Below, one piece after another: positions 19,353 through 28,822 of a stretch of 64,000 nucleotides of DNA. The notes under the pieces are model-generated. The model was not told the origin of the DNA. It saw only the letters and a program-made list of their open reading frames with translations, and ran no database searches. This stretch comes from Thalassospira sp. (GTDB lineage Bacteria; Pseudomonadota; Alphaproteobacteria; Rhodospirillales; Thalassospiraceae): NCBI RefSeq assembly GCF_030690045.1, contig NZ_JAUYHK010000022.1:169978-233977 (forward strand). Direction: 5' to 3'. Each line of letters begins with the position of its first letter. Within the stretch, counting starts at the first letter, position 1. The position numbers and the translations under genes were made by a program.

Positions 19353-21341
19353 TTATTGCTTGGTCCCGGTCGTATAGCCCGATGTGAATTTTTTCCAGGA
19401 ATCGTCTTCGCCGATTTTTTCGGACCTGGCCAATGCCGCCTTACCCAAAGATCGCACCGGCAAATCCTGATGCGCATGCAACATGAAATCATGCCACAAC
19501 TTGGCCGGAAGATCGCCGCCGGTGACATTGTTCATCGGGGTGCCATTGTCATTGCCCATCCACACCGACGCCACCAGTTCGGCAGTATAACCGACAAACC
19601 ATGCATCGCGATTGTCCGACGTCGTGCCGGTTTTACCGGCCGCCGGACGGTCCAGAACCGCATTGCGCCCGGTGCCCTTGGCAATCACCGCCGATAACAT
19701 ATTGTTCATCTCACCGGCATGCAGCGGGTTGATCAGGCGTACCGGATAAATTTCCTCGCGTTCATACAGAATTTCACCTTCGCTATTGGTGATCTTGTTG
19801 ATCGCATGCGGGAAAACAGCAAAACCGCCATTGGCAATAATCGAATAGGCCCCGGTCAAATCCACCATTGATACCTCGCTGGTACCAAGCGCCAGACTGG
19901 GTTCGGGCCGCAAATCCGCCGAAACCCCCATATCGCGGGCCATTTTGACGACTTTTTCCAGCCCGACCTCCATCGCCACCTGAACCGCGATGCTGTTATT
20001 GGAGGTCGCCAGGGCATCGCGGATTGTCATCGTGCCGTGATGCTGACGGTCAAAGTTGCGCGGGCTCCAACCGGCCACCGTCACCGGCGCATCCCGCCGC
20101 CAGTCGCCCGCCCCAATCCCGTTTTGCAGACCCGCCATATAGACAAACAGCTTGAACGCCGATCCCGGTTGACGACGGGCCTGGGTCGCCCGGTTATACT
20201 GGCTTTCAAAATAATCTTTGCCCCCAATCAGGGCGCGCACCGAACCATCGGGCGTCATTGCCACCATCGCCGCCTGCGACACGCGCCCGGCGGCGGCAAC
20301 CGGGCTTTCCAGCGCCCGTTCCAGATTGAATTCCGCGATTTCCTGCAAACGGGAATCCAGCGTGGTGTAAATGATCAGATCACTGTCTTCATAGCCGATA
20401 TAATCAGTGACACGATCCAGAATCCAGTCGGTGAAATAACGCACACCGGGGCCGCTGCGATCCATGCTGGCGGTCTGGACCGAATATTGTTTTGCACTCC
20501 GCGCCCGGGCTTCGGTCAGAACACCGGTGGCCACCATCGCCTCAATCACCTGATTGGCACGGCCCGCCGATTGTTGTGGATCGACCAGCGGGTTATAACG
20601 ACTGGGTGCCTTGGGCAAACCGGCAAGAACAGCGGACTGATACAGGGTCAAACGTTTTGGATCGGTATCGAAATAATGCCGGGCCGCCGCGTCAATCCCG
20701 TACAGGCCCGACCCGTAATAGATGCGGTTCAGATACAGCGATAAAATCTGGTCCTTGCTGAATTTGAATTCCAGCCACAAAGCCAGCAACACTTCTTCAA
20801 TCTTGCGCCCAAAACTGCGTTCGGGTGACAAAAACAGGTTTTTCGCCAATTGCTGGGTAATCGTGCTGCCGCCTTCGGCGATCCGGCCTTTGGTAAAATT
20901 GGTCAGAGTGGCGCGCAGGATACCAATCACATCAATGCCAAAATGGTTATAAAACCGGCGATCCTCGATCGACACAAAGGCCTGCGCCACATGGTCTGGC
21001 AAATCACCGACTTCGACCGGGCGGCCATAACGGTTGCCATAACTGGCAAGGGTGGCACCATCGACACTGACAATTTTTATGGACGGTTTGCGTTCAGTCG
21101 CCACCTGAAAATTGACCTTGTCCGGCAGGCCATAACCATAATAGGCAACCACCGCCCCACCTATCACAACCGCCCAGATCGACAAAATCACCAGAAAACG
21201 GGCAATTTGTTCAGGCCCCGGAATCAGACGCCCCAAACGGGAACCCAGACCATTGCCGCCTTTTTTCTTGCGTCGGGAAGAACTGCGCGATGATGTCTTG
21301 CGTGTGCCTGTCGGGCGTCGGTTGCTTGGTCGCTGTGCCAA
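19353..21341 (-). CDS. Class A penicillin-binding protein (PBP1A-like), bifunctional
   Basis: Inner-membrane anchored enzyme polymerising and cross-linking peptidoglycan. A basic cytoplasmic tail (1-45) and one membrane helix (about 47-70) precede the GT51 domain with intact motifs: I-E-D-R-R-F-Y-N-H-F-G (catalytic Glu126), G-G-S-T-I-T-Q-Q, R-K-I-E-E, and K-D-Q-I-L-S-L-Y-L-N. The transpeptidase domain carries S-x-x-K (P-G-S-A-F-K), S-N-N (A-T-S-N-N-S) and K-T-G (A-G-K-T-G-T-T). 662 aa. It lies 208 bp downstream of a second, degenerate paralogue transcribed in the same direction. Confidence 0.94.
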   Translation of the reverse strand: MAQRPSNRRPTGTRKTSSRSSSRRKKKGGNGLGSRLGRLIPGPEQIARFLVILSIWAVVIGGAVVAYYGYGLPDKVNFQVATERKPSIKIVSVDGATLASYGNRYGRPVEVGDLPDHVAQAFVSIEDRRFYNHFGIDVIGILRATLTNFTKGRIAEGGSTITQQLAKNLFLSPERSFGRKIEEVLLALWLEFKFSKDQILSLYLNRIYYGSGLYGIDAAARHYFDTDPKRLTLYQSAVLAGLPKAPSRYNPLVDPQQSAGRANQVIEAMVATGVLTEARARSAKQYSVQTASMDRSGPGVRYFTDWILDRVTDYIGYEDSDLIIYTTLDSRLQEIAEFNLERALESPVAAAGRVSQAAMVAMTPDGSVRALIGGKDYFESQYNRATQARRQPGSAFKLFVYMAGLQNGIGAGDWRRDAPVTVAGWSPRNFDRQHHGTMTIRDALATSNNSIAVQVAMEVGLEKVVKMARDMGVSADLRPEPSLALGTSEVSMVDLTGAYSIIANGGFAVFPHAINKITNSEGEILYEREEIYPVRLINPLHAGEMNNMLSAVIAKGTGRNAVLDRPAAGKTGTTSDNRDAWFVGYTAELVASVWMGNDNGTPMNNVTGGDLPAKLWHDFMLHAHQDLPVRSLGKAALARSEKIGEDDSWKKFTSGYTTGTKQ

Positions 21342-21549
21342 AAGGGGCCTCGGGCTGTTATCTGATCACGGGTCCGGGGACGGTGCATATCACAACCGCC
21401 CTGCTTTTTGCTCGTTTGACGACCGACCCGGCTTTGCAGGCCTATGTCCGCGTCCCGAATAGCGGAAATCTTTTAACAATGATTTTACACCGCATCCCCC
21501 GCCGTCACCAGCGATATGCCATCAATTTTGACTTGCGCCAACCGCAATT

Positions 21550-23457
21550 TCAATTTCCGGGGGATGCTTTCCACATATCTGTCACCCCATCACTTTCGCG
21601 GCGACGTTGCGACGATGCCCGCACCATTGACCGGATCGGCAGGGCATCATGGGCATCAAGCATAAACAACCGCCACATTGATGCCACTTCAACATCGCCC
21701 CGCACCAGTGGGGCCGGACTGTTATCATCATTTCCCGCCCATGCCACCACCACCAGATCGGATGTAAATCCTGAATACCAGGCGCCACTGGCCCCACCTG
21801 CTTTGGTACCATATCCGGCAAAGGGCCGGTCCAGCCGCAATTGCGGGTCGGTCACACTGGCCAGCAGGACATTCACCCCCTGCATGGCCTCATCGGTCAG
21901 CAGTTTTTCGCTGGGCATTTCGATGCGCTGATACAGCAGCGGTTCAAATCCGATGGCCGAAATACTGTTGATCACCGTCACATCGGGGCGTTTACCGGAA
22001 TTTTGCGGCAAGGCGTGCAGACGGGCGATGTCGGGCAATGTCACCGTATCCAACCCGACAACGGTCCGGATATCATTTGACAGCGGACTGTCGATCCCGA
22101 TTTTGCGGGCATATTCCTTGACCGCCAGCAGGCCGAACTGATCGGTCAGATTGGCGGGCACCGTATTGACATCACGGACAAAGGCTTCACGCAGGGAAAT
22201 CTGGCCCAGATATTTGCGATCCGGGTTCACCGGTCGCCAGCCCCCCACCGCCATGCGATTGTCGCGCACCCATTGTACCGGGTCGCTATTCTGGTTCAGC
22301 GCGTAATAGTAAGGCAGAAGTTTGATCATGCTGCCGGGATAATGGCGAACATCCCATGCCCGGTTGCGTGACATGGGCTGATAGCTTGTCCCGCCAACCA
22401 TGGCACGTACCCGGCCATCCGGGCTGATCGCCAAAAGGGCGGCCTGTGTCGCGCCCAGCGGTTGCAAACGAACGGCACTGACATTGCGCACCACATCCTG
22501 TGCCAGCATCTGAACCCCGACATCAATGCTGGTGCGGACCTCAAGATCGCGGCTGGTATAACCAACCCGTTCGGCCACCTGATCCATCACCAGATTAATC
22601 AGATATTCCGAAACCCGGCCTTCTTCAATCTGGGGATCAAGTTGCGGTAACAGCCGGGTCAGGGCCGACATCCGTTCCACTTCCAGCATCCGCAAGGCGG
22701 CCATTTTCTGCAAAATGACATTGGCGGCCTCGGCCGATGTTTTGGGGAAATGCAAGGGATTATGCCCCACCGGATCGGCCATTGCGGCGGCCAGAACGGC
22801 GGCCTGATGCAAGGTCAGGCGTTCTGCCGGGGCCCCGAACCAGATGCGGGCCGCCGCCGAAATGCCAAAAATACCCGATCCGACATATTTCCGTTCAAGA
22901 TAGCTGCGCAGGATGGTTTTTTTGCTGAATTTGAATTCCAGCCACAAGGCGACCAGCAATTCCTGCAAATTGCGACCGGTTCCTTGCCCCGGCACGGCAA
23001 AGAAACTGCGCGCGGCCTGCATGGTGATGGTTGATCCGGGGGCCGGATCACCGGTGAAAATACGCACAAAATCGGATGCGGAAACCCCGGCATGTTCATA
23101 AAACCGCGGATCGGCCGCCGCGACAAAGACATCCTGCACCCGTTCGGGAATCGTGGTCAGTGACACGTCCTGACTGTAATGTCCCTTGACGATTTTCAGG
23201 GCCGATCCGTCATATCCGACAATGCGCACCTCGGGGCTGCGCAACATGTTGCGGCTCAGATCAAGGTTGGAACTGATCGACAGGGTAATGGCCGTAACGG
23301 TACCGATGATGACCGTCAGGGCGATGATCGTGACCGCCGCACGTATCTTGCGGCGGCGCAGACGATATTCGCGCAACCGGCGTTCTTCGATTTCATGCAT
23401 CGCACTTTGGGCCGCATTGGCTCCGCCGCGCCGTGGTTCTTCGTCGTTTTCTGCCAC
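21550..23457 (-). CDS. Degenerate class A PBP paralogue, probable pseudoenzyme
   Basis: Same architecture as its neighbour: basic tail, one helix (about 40-62), GT51-like domain, transpeptidase-like domain, 635 aa, with no frameshift. Catalytic motifs are eroded. The GT51 motif reads A-A-D-P-R-F-Y-E-H-A-G, so the general-base Glu is Ala115. R-K-x-x-E is R-N-L-Q-E, and the Y-L-N of motif four is Y-L-E. In the transpeptidase the S-x-x-K box survives (P-G-S-M-I-K, about 374). The S-x-N position reads D-V-N (about 427) and K-T-G-T is replaced by K-A-G-G (about 552). The conserved fold with lost glycosyltransferase residues suggests a regulatory or scaffolding role, or a protein still able to bind penicillin. 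Function is unknown. Confidence 0.85.
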   Translation of the reverse strand: MAENDEEPRRGGANAAQSAMHEIEERRLREYRLRRRKIRAAVTIIALTVIIGTVTAITLSISSNLDLSRNMLRSPEVRIVGYDGSALKIVKGHYSQDVSLTTIPERVQDVFVAAADPRFYEHAGVSASDFVRIFTGDPAPGSTITMQAARSFFAVPGQGTGRNLQELLVALWLEFKFSKKTILRSYLERKYVGSGIFGISAAARIWFGAPAERLTLHQAAVLAAAMADPVGHNPLHFPKTSAEAANVILQKMAALRMLEVERMSALTRLLPQLDPQIEEGRVSEYLINLVMDQVAERVGYTSRDLEVRTSIDVGVQMLAQDVVRNVSAVRLQPLGATQAALLAISPDGRVRAMVGGTSYQPMSRNRAWDVRHYPGSMIKLLPYYYALNQNSDPVQWVRDNRMAVGGWRPVNPDRKYLGQISLREAFVRDVNTVPANLTDQFGLLAVKEYARKIGIDSPLSNDIRTVVGLDTVTLPDIARLHALPQNSGKRPDVTVINSISAIGFEPLLYQRIEMPSEKLLTDEAMQGVNVLLASVTDPQLRLDRPFAGYGTKAGGASGAWYSGFTSDLVVVAWAGNDDNSPAPLVRGDVEVASMWRLFMLDAHDALPIRSMVRASSQRRRESDGVTDMWKASPGN

Positions 23458-23735
23458 GCCCGGACCCGCTTCTGTCGTGTATCGCTGTTATAATTCTGAC
23501 ATCAGTAAACAACGAAGCGATTAAGAAAATACTTCCATGCATCCGGGTGAATAACAATCTTCATGCCAATTCCGCCTTTGTCACAAAACAAAACGGTCCA
23601 CAAATCACGGCAAACCGGTTTCGGGGAACACCCTCCACGAAAAAGGGAACCACGTAAAAGAGGACAAATTGTGCCAGAACGGTTTGCGCATGATTACAGG
23701 TGATGGCCCGGCTCTGGTGTGAAATGCATAAACAA
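23458..23735. other. Intergenic stretch without a recognisable gene
   Basis: Between the degenerate PBP gene and the ABC operon. It should hold the PBP promoter on the minus strand; no convincing ORF, repeat or RNA was recognised apart from the terminator at its right end. Confidence 0.5.
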
Positions 23736-23759
23736 AACCCGGCGGAAAACCGCCGGGTT
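23736..23759 (-). terminator. Terminator of the sugar ABC operon
   Basis: Perfect 10-bp stem AACCCGGCGG / CCGCCGGGTT with an AAAA loop. On the minus strand it is followed by TTGTTT. Lies 30 bp after the substrate-binding protein gene. Confidence 0.85.
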
Positions 23760-23788
23760 CTGGCTATCTGACCTCGTATGGAGGCTGT

Positions 23789-25048
23789 TTATTGCATACC
23801 AAGGCGGGTGCGGACCGTTTCGGCAAGGGTTTTGATGGTGGTTTCGGGGTTGGCACCTTCGGCAACATTTACCAGGGCTGCGCCGATCAGGTCGTTGACG
23901 GCAACACCTTCATCACCCGGATAGGCATACCAGGGACCGGCAAATCTGGCAATTTGCTGATGTGCCGGGCGGGATTGCGGGTTGGCGGCATAAAAGCTGC
24001 CAAGATAGCTGTCATCATTGACAAGAATGGAATTGGTCGGCGCATAGCCGGTATTTTCTACAATAATTTTCTCACCGGCCGGGCTGGTGACGAATGTCAT
24101 ATAGCGCCAGACAGCATTTTGCCGGGCCGGGTCGGTCGCCAGCATGACCATGCCCGAACCACCGGTGGGGAAATAAACCTTGTCGGTCGGGGCCATAACG
24201 GGCATCGGCAGCACGGTGACGTCAAACTTGTCGCCAGCACCTTCGACAAAACGGTTCAGAAGCGACGAACTTTCAAGCATGATGCCGAGCGTACCGGCCG
24301 GAAAAGCCTGTCGGGCTTCGCTGCTGCCATAGCTTTTCATGCCGCCTTCGGTGGCGAAACGCTGATACAGGGAGGCCGCCGCAATCCCCGCAGGGTTGTC
24401 AAAGGTGATGTTGCTTTCATCGTCTGTCATTGGTCGCCCGCCATAGGCACCAAGCAACGATTGAAAGCGCCAGTCGTGTGGTTCAATCCAGATGCCGTCG
24501 GTGGTGGGCGACAGGGCATTGATTTTGTGTGCCAGTTTTATGATCCCGTCAAAATCGGTCGGGAAGGATGCCATTGAACCGCCCGCCTGTTCGACCAGTT
24601 TCGGGTTCACATACATCACCAGTGTCGAGGCCGAAACACCCAGCGCCCAGGTCTGGTCTTTGTATTGCCCCAGGCGAACAGCCGGGCCGTATCCCTTTTC
24701 GTCAAAGGCTTTCATATCGCCGATAAAGGGATCAAGCGGCTGGGCAAGACCACGATCCTGAAGGACGCGCCACAGGTTAAGGCCGACATAGGCAACATCG
24801 GGCAGTCTACCGGCTACAGACTCACGCAACAGGCGCTGGGTGCCGTCTTCATAGCTGTCAGCAGGGCCATCAAGCACGACTTTGATATCGGGATTGGCGG
24901 CCATGAAGGCGGTCGCCAGTTTTTCCTGCGTATTGGCCCAGATGGTGGGAATACTGTAATGCAGACGAATGGTGGTTTCCTCGGCAGAGGCAATGCCCGG
25001 GGCAAGGACGGCAAGGCCCAGTGCGGCGGCAAACAGTGTTTTCTTCAC
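23789..25048 (-). CDS. ABC sugar/glycerol-phosphate transporter, periplasmic binding protein (UgpB-like)
   Basis: Type 1 extracellular solute-binding protein of the carbohydrate (CUT1) ABC class. Translation begins at GTG 25048 with AGGAGAA upstream. The Sec signal is K-K-T-L-F-A-A-A-L-G-L-A-V-L-A-P-G-I-A-S-A. The mature N terminus (T-T-I-R-L-H-Y-S-I-P and F-M-A-A-N-P-D-I-K-V) and E-L-type pocket residues fit the UgpB/MalE group. 419 aa. Last gene of the operon, 169 bp after the second permease, so it may also be translated from its own leader. The substrate cannot be determined; a glycerol-3-phosphate or oligosaccharide is likely from family. Confidence 0.9.
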   Translation of the reverse strand: MKKTLFAAALGLAVLAPGIASAEETTIRLHYSIPTIWANTQEKLATAFMAANPDIKVVLDGPADSYEDGTQRLLRESVAGRLPDVAYVGLNLWRVLQDRGLAQPLDPFIGDMKAFDEKGYGPAVRLGQYKDQTWALGVSASTLVMYVNPKLVEQAGGSMASFPTDFDGIIKLAHKINALSPTTDGIWIEPHDWRFQSLLGAYGGRPMTDDESNITFDNPAGIAAASLYQRFATEGGMKSYGSSEARQAFPAGTLGIMLESSSLLNRFVEGAGDKFDVTVLPMPVMAPTDKVYFPTGGSGMVMLATDPARQNAVWRYMTFVTSPAGEKIIVENTGYAPTNSILVNDDSYLGSFYAANPQSRPAHQQIARFAGPWYAYPGDEGVAVNDLIGAALVNVAEGANPETTIKTLAETVRTRLGMQ

Positions 25049-25217
25049 GGGTCTTCTCCTGAATGTGACAATGGGTGCAAAGGCAGTTGGACAGGTAGGG
25101 TCAGGCTAGGGTGGAAAGGGCGTTGGTGTGGTTGGGTGCGACGGTGCCGCGTGGTTTATCAAATGATTGGCAAGGGCTTGCGTGAAGCTGCCTGCCGATT
25201 GGGGGCGCGTTGACCGG

Positions 25218-26033
25218 TTATCCTTTAAGGCCACCGGCTGCCAGCCCCTGAATGAAGCGCCGTTGCGCCATCAGAAAACCAACAATCATGGGGGCGATGA
25301 CGATGACGGTGGCCGCCATCAATGGACCGATGTCCGAACCTGATTCGCGATCGCGAAAATACAGAATGCCGCGGGGCGGGGTGGCAAGGTTGGGATCGGA
25401 TGTGACGATCAGGTTCCAGAACAGATCGTTCCAGTGGGCAACAACCGAAAAAATGCCAAAGGCCGTTGCGGCAGGAAGAACCAGAGGCAAGGCAATGCGC
25501 CAGACGATGGCGGTTTCGGACAGACCGTCAAGCCGCGCTGCATCAAACAGGTCGGGCGACAGGGCGGCAAAGGCCTGACGAAACAGAAAAATGCCAAACA
25601 TCGAGCTGACAAAAGGCACAATCAGGGCGGTGTAGGTATCGAGCAGGTTTAGTTTCGCCAGGGCCAGAAACAGTGGAATCGCGGTGACATGAAACGGCAC
25701 CAGAAGCCCCGCCAGAACCAGCCCGAAAATAACCTGTCGCCCGCGAAAACGGCGCTGGGTCAGGGCATAGGCACAGGGAACCGAAAACAGAAACTGAAAA
25801 ACAAGGATACCGGCGCAGACGATAACGCCATTTAACAAAAAGCGCCCCAGATCCACTTTGGTAAATGCCGTGATGTAATTATCCAGCGACAGACGGGCAG
25901 GGAAAAAATCCAGCGTCGAGCTGAAAATTTCGGCACTGTCTTTGAAAGACAGCGACAGCATCCATAAAAAGGGGACAAGCATCAAAAATGCACCCAGAAT
26001 CAGGGCAGTGACAAGAATGATCCGGCCAGTCAT
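25218..26033 (-). CDS. ABC carbohydrate transporter permease (UgpE/MalG-like)
   Basis: Six-helix CUT1 permease of 271 aa. The EAA loop reads F-D-A-A-R-L-D-G-L-S-E-T-A-I-V-W-R-I-A-L-P (about 178-198), with the conserved Gly. It starts with an ATGA overlap on the stop of the preceding permease, so the two subunits are translationally coupled. Pairs with the 299-aa permease to form the membrane channel. Confidence 0.92.
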   Translation of the reverse strand: MTGRIILVTALILGAFLMLVPFLWMLSLSFKDSAEIFSSTLDFFPARLSLDNYITAFTKVDLGRFLLNGVIVCAGILVFQFLFSVPCAYALTQRRFRGRQVIFGLVLAGLLVPFHVTAIPLFLALAKLNLLDTYTALIVPFVSSMFGIFLFRQAFAALSPDLFDAARLDGLSETAIVWRIALPLVLPAATAFGIFSVVAHWNDLFWNLIVTSDPNLATPPRGILYFRDRESGSDIGPLMAATVIVIAPMIVGFLMAQRRFIQGLAAGGLKG

Positions 26034-26929
26034 TTGTAATGTACCTTTTTTTCGAGAATGCCAAATTTCAGGGCTGTGACAAGCAGGACCAGAAGGAAGA
26101 AAACGATGGTCAGCGCACTGGAATATCCGGCCTTGAAATAGACAAATCCTTCGCGGTACATCGCATAAACCAGCACATCAGAGGCAAAGGCAGGTCCGCC
26201 CTTGGTCAGGGTGGCGACGGTTTCAAACACCCGAAAAGCCCCCGTTGCCGTAATGACGGTGACAAACAGGGTGGTCGGGCCAAGCATCGGCCATGTTACG
26301 GTCCAAAAACGGTTCCAGCCGCTGCCGGCCCCGTCAAGTTCGGCGGCGTCATAAAGGTCGGATGGAATGGCGGCAAGACCGGCCAAAAACAACACCATGT
26401 TGTAACCAACCGATTGCCAGATTCCGATCACGGCCAGGGTATAAAGAACCAGCCCCCGGTCCGACAGCCATGCGGGGCCTTGCTGACCCATTGCCGCAAG
26501 CAACTGGTTGAGCAGCCCCAAACTGGGATGCAACAACATTTGCCAGACCACCGCCATTGCCACCAGTGTGGCCGCAACCGGCAGGAAATAGGCCGCACGC
26601 AACCCGCTGGCAAAACGCGGCGTTTTCAGGGCCAGATGGTGCAATCCCAATGCCACGATCAATCCCAGAAAGATCGATGCCGGTATGACAATGGCGGCAT
26701 AAACCAGGGTGTTGGTCACGGCGTGCCGGGCAGTGGGATCGGTCAGCATGACGATGTAATTTTGCCAGCCCACCCAGTTAAAGCTGCGCGCCCCGAACTG
26801 GTAATCGGTAAAGGACATCAGGGCGACAATGATAACCGGGATAAAAATAAGCACGATCATTGCGCAGGTGGCCGGGCCAACCAGCCAGATATCGGTCAGT
26901 ACCGATCTTGACTTGCGGCTCAGGCGCAT
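26030..26929 (-). CDS. ABC carbohydrate transporter permease (UgpA/MalF-like)
   Basis: Six-helix CUT1 permease of 299 aa. The EAA loop Y-D-A-A-E-L-D-G-A-G-S-G-W-N-R-F-W (about 195-211) is present, and the first helix lies at about 15-35. It overlaps the end of the ATPase gene by 10 bp and the next permease by 4 bp. Confidence 0.92.
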   Translation of the reverse strand: MRLSRKSRSVLTDIWLVGPATCAMIVLIFIPVIIVALMSFTDYQFGARSFNWVGWQNYIVMLTDPTARHAVTNTLVYAAIVIPASIFLGLIVALGLHHLALKTPRFASGLRAAYFLPVAATLVAMAVVWQMLLHPSLGLLNQLLAAMGQQGPAWLSDRGLVLYTLAVIGIWQSVGYNMVLFLAGLAAIPSDLYDAAELDGAGSGWNRFWTVTWPMLGPTTLFVTVITATGAFRVFETVATLTKGGPAFASDVLVYAMYREGFVYFKAGYSSALTIVFFLLVLLVTALKFGILEKKVHYK

Positions 26930-28038
26930 GATGCTGCCCCCTTATGACCGGCTTCAAGGCGGGCACCACTGTCGGCGTCAAACACATGCATATGCACCGG
27001 CGCACAGGCCAGATGAATTTCCGATCCCGGTGTCGGCGGCTGCCAGTCGCCGGTTGCAGTGGCCCGCAGGGTGATGCCCGTATCGCAAATCACATCAAGC
27101 AAAACTTCTGCCCCCTGATATTCAATATTGTGCAACCGCCCGGTTATGGGGCCTTGCGGGGCAGGCGTTAAATGTTCGGGCCGAATGCCAATGACCACCG
27201 GACCGGAAGGAGATGGAACACCAACCCCGTGGAATATCGGATGCAGGCCGCCGGATTTGGGGCCGGAAACGAAGGTAATGGGATGGGTGCCCACAAAGGC
27301 GGCGACATCGCGGCTGGAGGGTGTTTCATATAATTCGCGCGGCGTGCCAAATTGCGCCACCCGCCCGCCCAGCATGACAGCAACCCGGTCTGCCATGCTC
27401 ATGGCTTCAACCTGATCATGGGTGACATGGATAAAAGTGCGCCCGGTTGCCCGGTTTAACGCCACGATTTCAGCACGCATTTGCACACGCAATTTGGCAT
27501 CGAGGTTTGAAAGGGGTTCATCCAGCAAAAAGACTGATGGATCACGAACCAGGGCGCGGGCCAGGGCAACACGCTGTTTTTGCCCGCCTGACAGGGCACC
27601 GGGTTTGCGGTCTAGCAGGTCGGAAATGCCGACGGATGCGGCAACCTTTTTGACCCGGGCCTGTGTATCGCTGCGGCGCTGGCGGCTGGCGGGAAAAACC
27701 CGGCCAAGCGGGGATCGGTCAATGCGCGACAGTTCGCGCATGGCCAGCGGCAGGCCGATATTTTCGGCAACACTCAGATGCGGATAAAGCGCATAGGATT
27801 GAAACACCATGGCGACATTGCGTTCCACGGCACTTAACCCTGAAATATCCCGGCCCTTGATCCGGACGCAGCCCGCGTCCGGATCATCAAGGCCGGCAAT
27901 CAGGCGCAACAATGTTGATTTGCCGCAGCCCGATGGCCCCAACAGGGCCAGAAAACTTCCTTCTTCTGCGACAAGGGATACATTGTCGAGGACGGTGTTC
28001 TCGCCAAAACAGCGCGTAACGGCGTCGATCTCTATCAT
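26920..28038 (-). CDS. ABC carbohydrate transporter ATPase (UgpC/MalK-like) with extra loop
   Basis: CUT1 ATPase, 372 aa. Walker A is G-P-S-G-C-G-K-S-T (34-42), Q-loop F-Q-S-Y-A-L-Y-P-H, signature L-S-G-G-Q-K-Q-R, Walker B V-F-L-L-D-E-P-L-S-N-L-D, and the H-switch V-T-H-D-Q-V-E-A. The C-terminal TOBE regulatory domain contains I-G-I-R-P-E-H-L. Between P-L-A-M-R-E-L and A-R-V-K-K-V, about 16 residues more than usual are present (basic, with two Pro), in the helical subdomain that contacts the permeases. It is preceded on the minus strand by a TTAACT-N16-TATATT promoter-like sequence (28039-28113), so it may have its own promoter. Confidence 0.92.
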   Translation of the reverse strand: MIEIDAVTRCFGENTVLDNVSLVAEEGSFLALLGPSGCGKSTLLRLIAGLDDPDAGCVRIKGRDISGLSAVERNVAMVFQSYALYPHLSVAENIGLPLAMRELSRIDRSPLGRVFPASRQRRSDTQARVKKVAASVGISDLLDRKPGALSGGQKQRVALARALVRDPSVFLLDEPLSNLDAKLRVQMRAEIVALNRATGRTFIHVTHDQVEAMSMADRVAVMLGGRVAQFGTPRELYETPSSRDVAAFVGTHPITFVSGPKSGGLHPIFHGVGVPSPSGPVVIGIRPEHLTPAPQGPITGRLHNIEYQGAEVLLDVICDTGITLRATATGDWQPPTPGSEIHLACAPVHMHVFDADSGARLEAGHKGAASCA

Positions 28039-28113
28039 TTCTCAATTCCTGTCGCGTCATACCCAATGAATGTAATATATCGCTAACAGTTACCGAGTTA
28101 AGTGTAATTATTG

Positions 28114-28746
28114 TTACATATCTTGCGGTGCAAGAAGGGCGATCGCCAGAGCCTCCATTGTCGCATCAACCGACCCTACCTTGCGAAGGCCGGGAACATC
28201 GGGCGTCGTGCACAAACCAAAAACCGGCTTGCCAAATTGCAACCCGTAAGCGATTTCTGACAGGGTTCCGTATTTGCCGCCCACCGCGATCAATGCCTGT
28301 GCCGATTGCGCGATCAGGGCGTTGCGCGCCCGGCCAATGCCGGTGGCCAGCGGCAGGGAAATAAACGGGTTGGCCGCGTGCCAGTCTTCATCGGGCAACA
28401 AGCCAATTGTCAAGCCACCGGCATTATATGCCCCGCGTGCAGCGGCTTCCATCACGCCACTTTTGCCGCCGCAAATTAATGACAGTCCCAGTTTGGCCAA
28501 TGCCGAGCCAATATTTTCGGCTGTTGCTGTTTCCTGTGCATCGGCTTCGCGCGGGCCAATGACGGCAACGGGAATGATGCGGCATTTGCCAGCTTCAGTC
28601 ATGTTGCGCAGGGCATTTTGTGCCGTAACGGGTACCAGGTCATCGGGGGTGTTATGCCCCTGTATCCATTGCCATTGCCACGCATCGAAATACATGTTTT
28701 CGTTCTGGCAAAGGCGACCGGTTTTTTCAGACCAAAGAAATGTCAT
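28114..28746 (-). CDS. TIGR00725/LOG-like Rossmann protein at head of ABC operon
   Basis: 210-aa protein of the DprA/lysine-decarboxylase-like (LOG) superfamily, TIGR00725 type. Motifs are V-A-V-I-G-P-R-E-A-D near residue 70, L-G-L-S-L-I-C-G-G-K-S-G-V-M-E-A-A-A-R-G-A, and A-L-I-A-V-G-G-K-Y-G-T-L-S-E-I-A-Y-G-L. The last resembles the P-G-G-x-G-T-x-x-E nucleotide-binding motif of LOG enzymes but with V-G-G-K-Y-G-T. The frame is open upstream to 28956, but the ATG at 28746 has AAGGA about 12 bp upstream and leaves room for a promoter; ATG 28794 is an alternative. It is divergent from the DeoR gene and heads the ABC gene set. Biochemical role is unknown. Confidence 0.75.
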   Translation of the reverse strand: MTFLWSEKTGRLCQNENMYFDAWQWQWIQGHNTPDDLVPVTAQNALRNMTEAGKCRIIPVAVIGPREADAQETATAENIGSALAKLGLSLICGGKSGVMEAAARGAYNAGGLTIGLLPDEDWHAANPFISLPLATGIGRARNALIAQSAQALIAVGGKYGTLSEIAYGLQFGKPVFGLCTTPDVPGLRKVGSVDATMEALAIALLAPQDM

Positions 28747-28822
28747 CGTGATGTTAATCCTTGTATGGCAAATGAATTGTAAGGTATCTTCCATTCCAGG
28801 GTGTTGTCCATAGGGGATTTTT

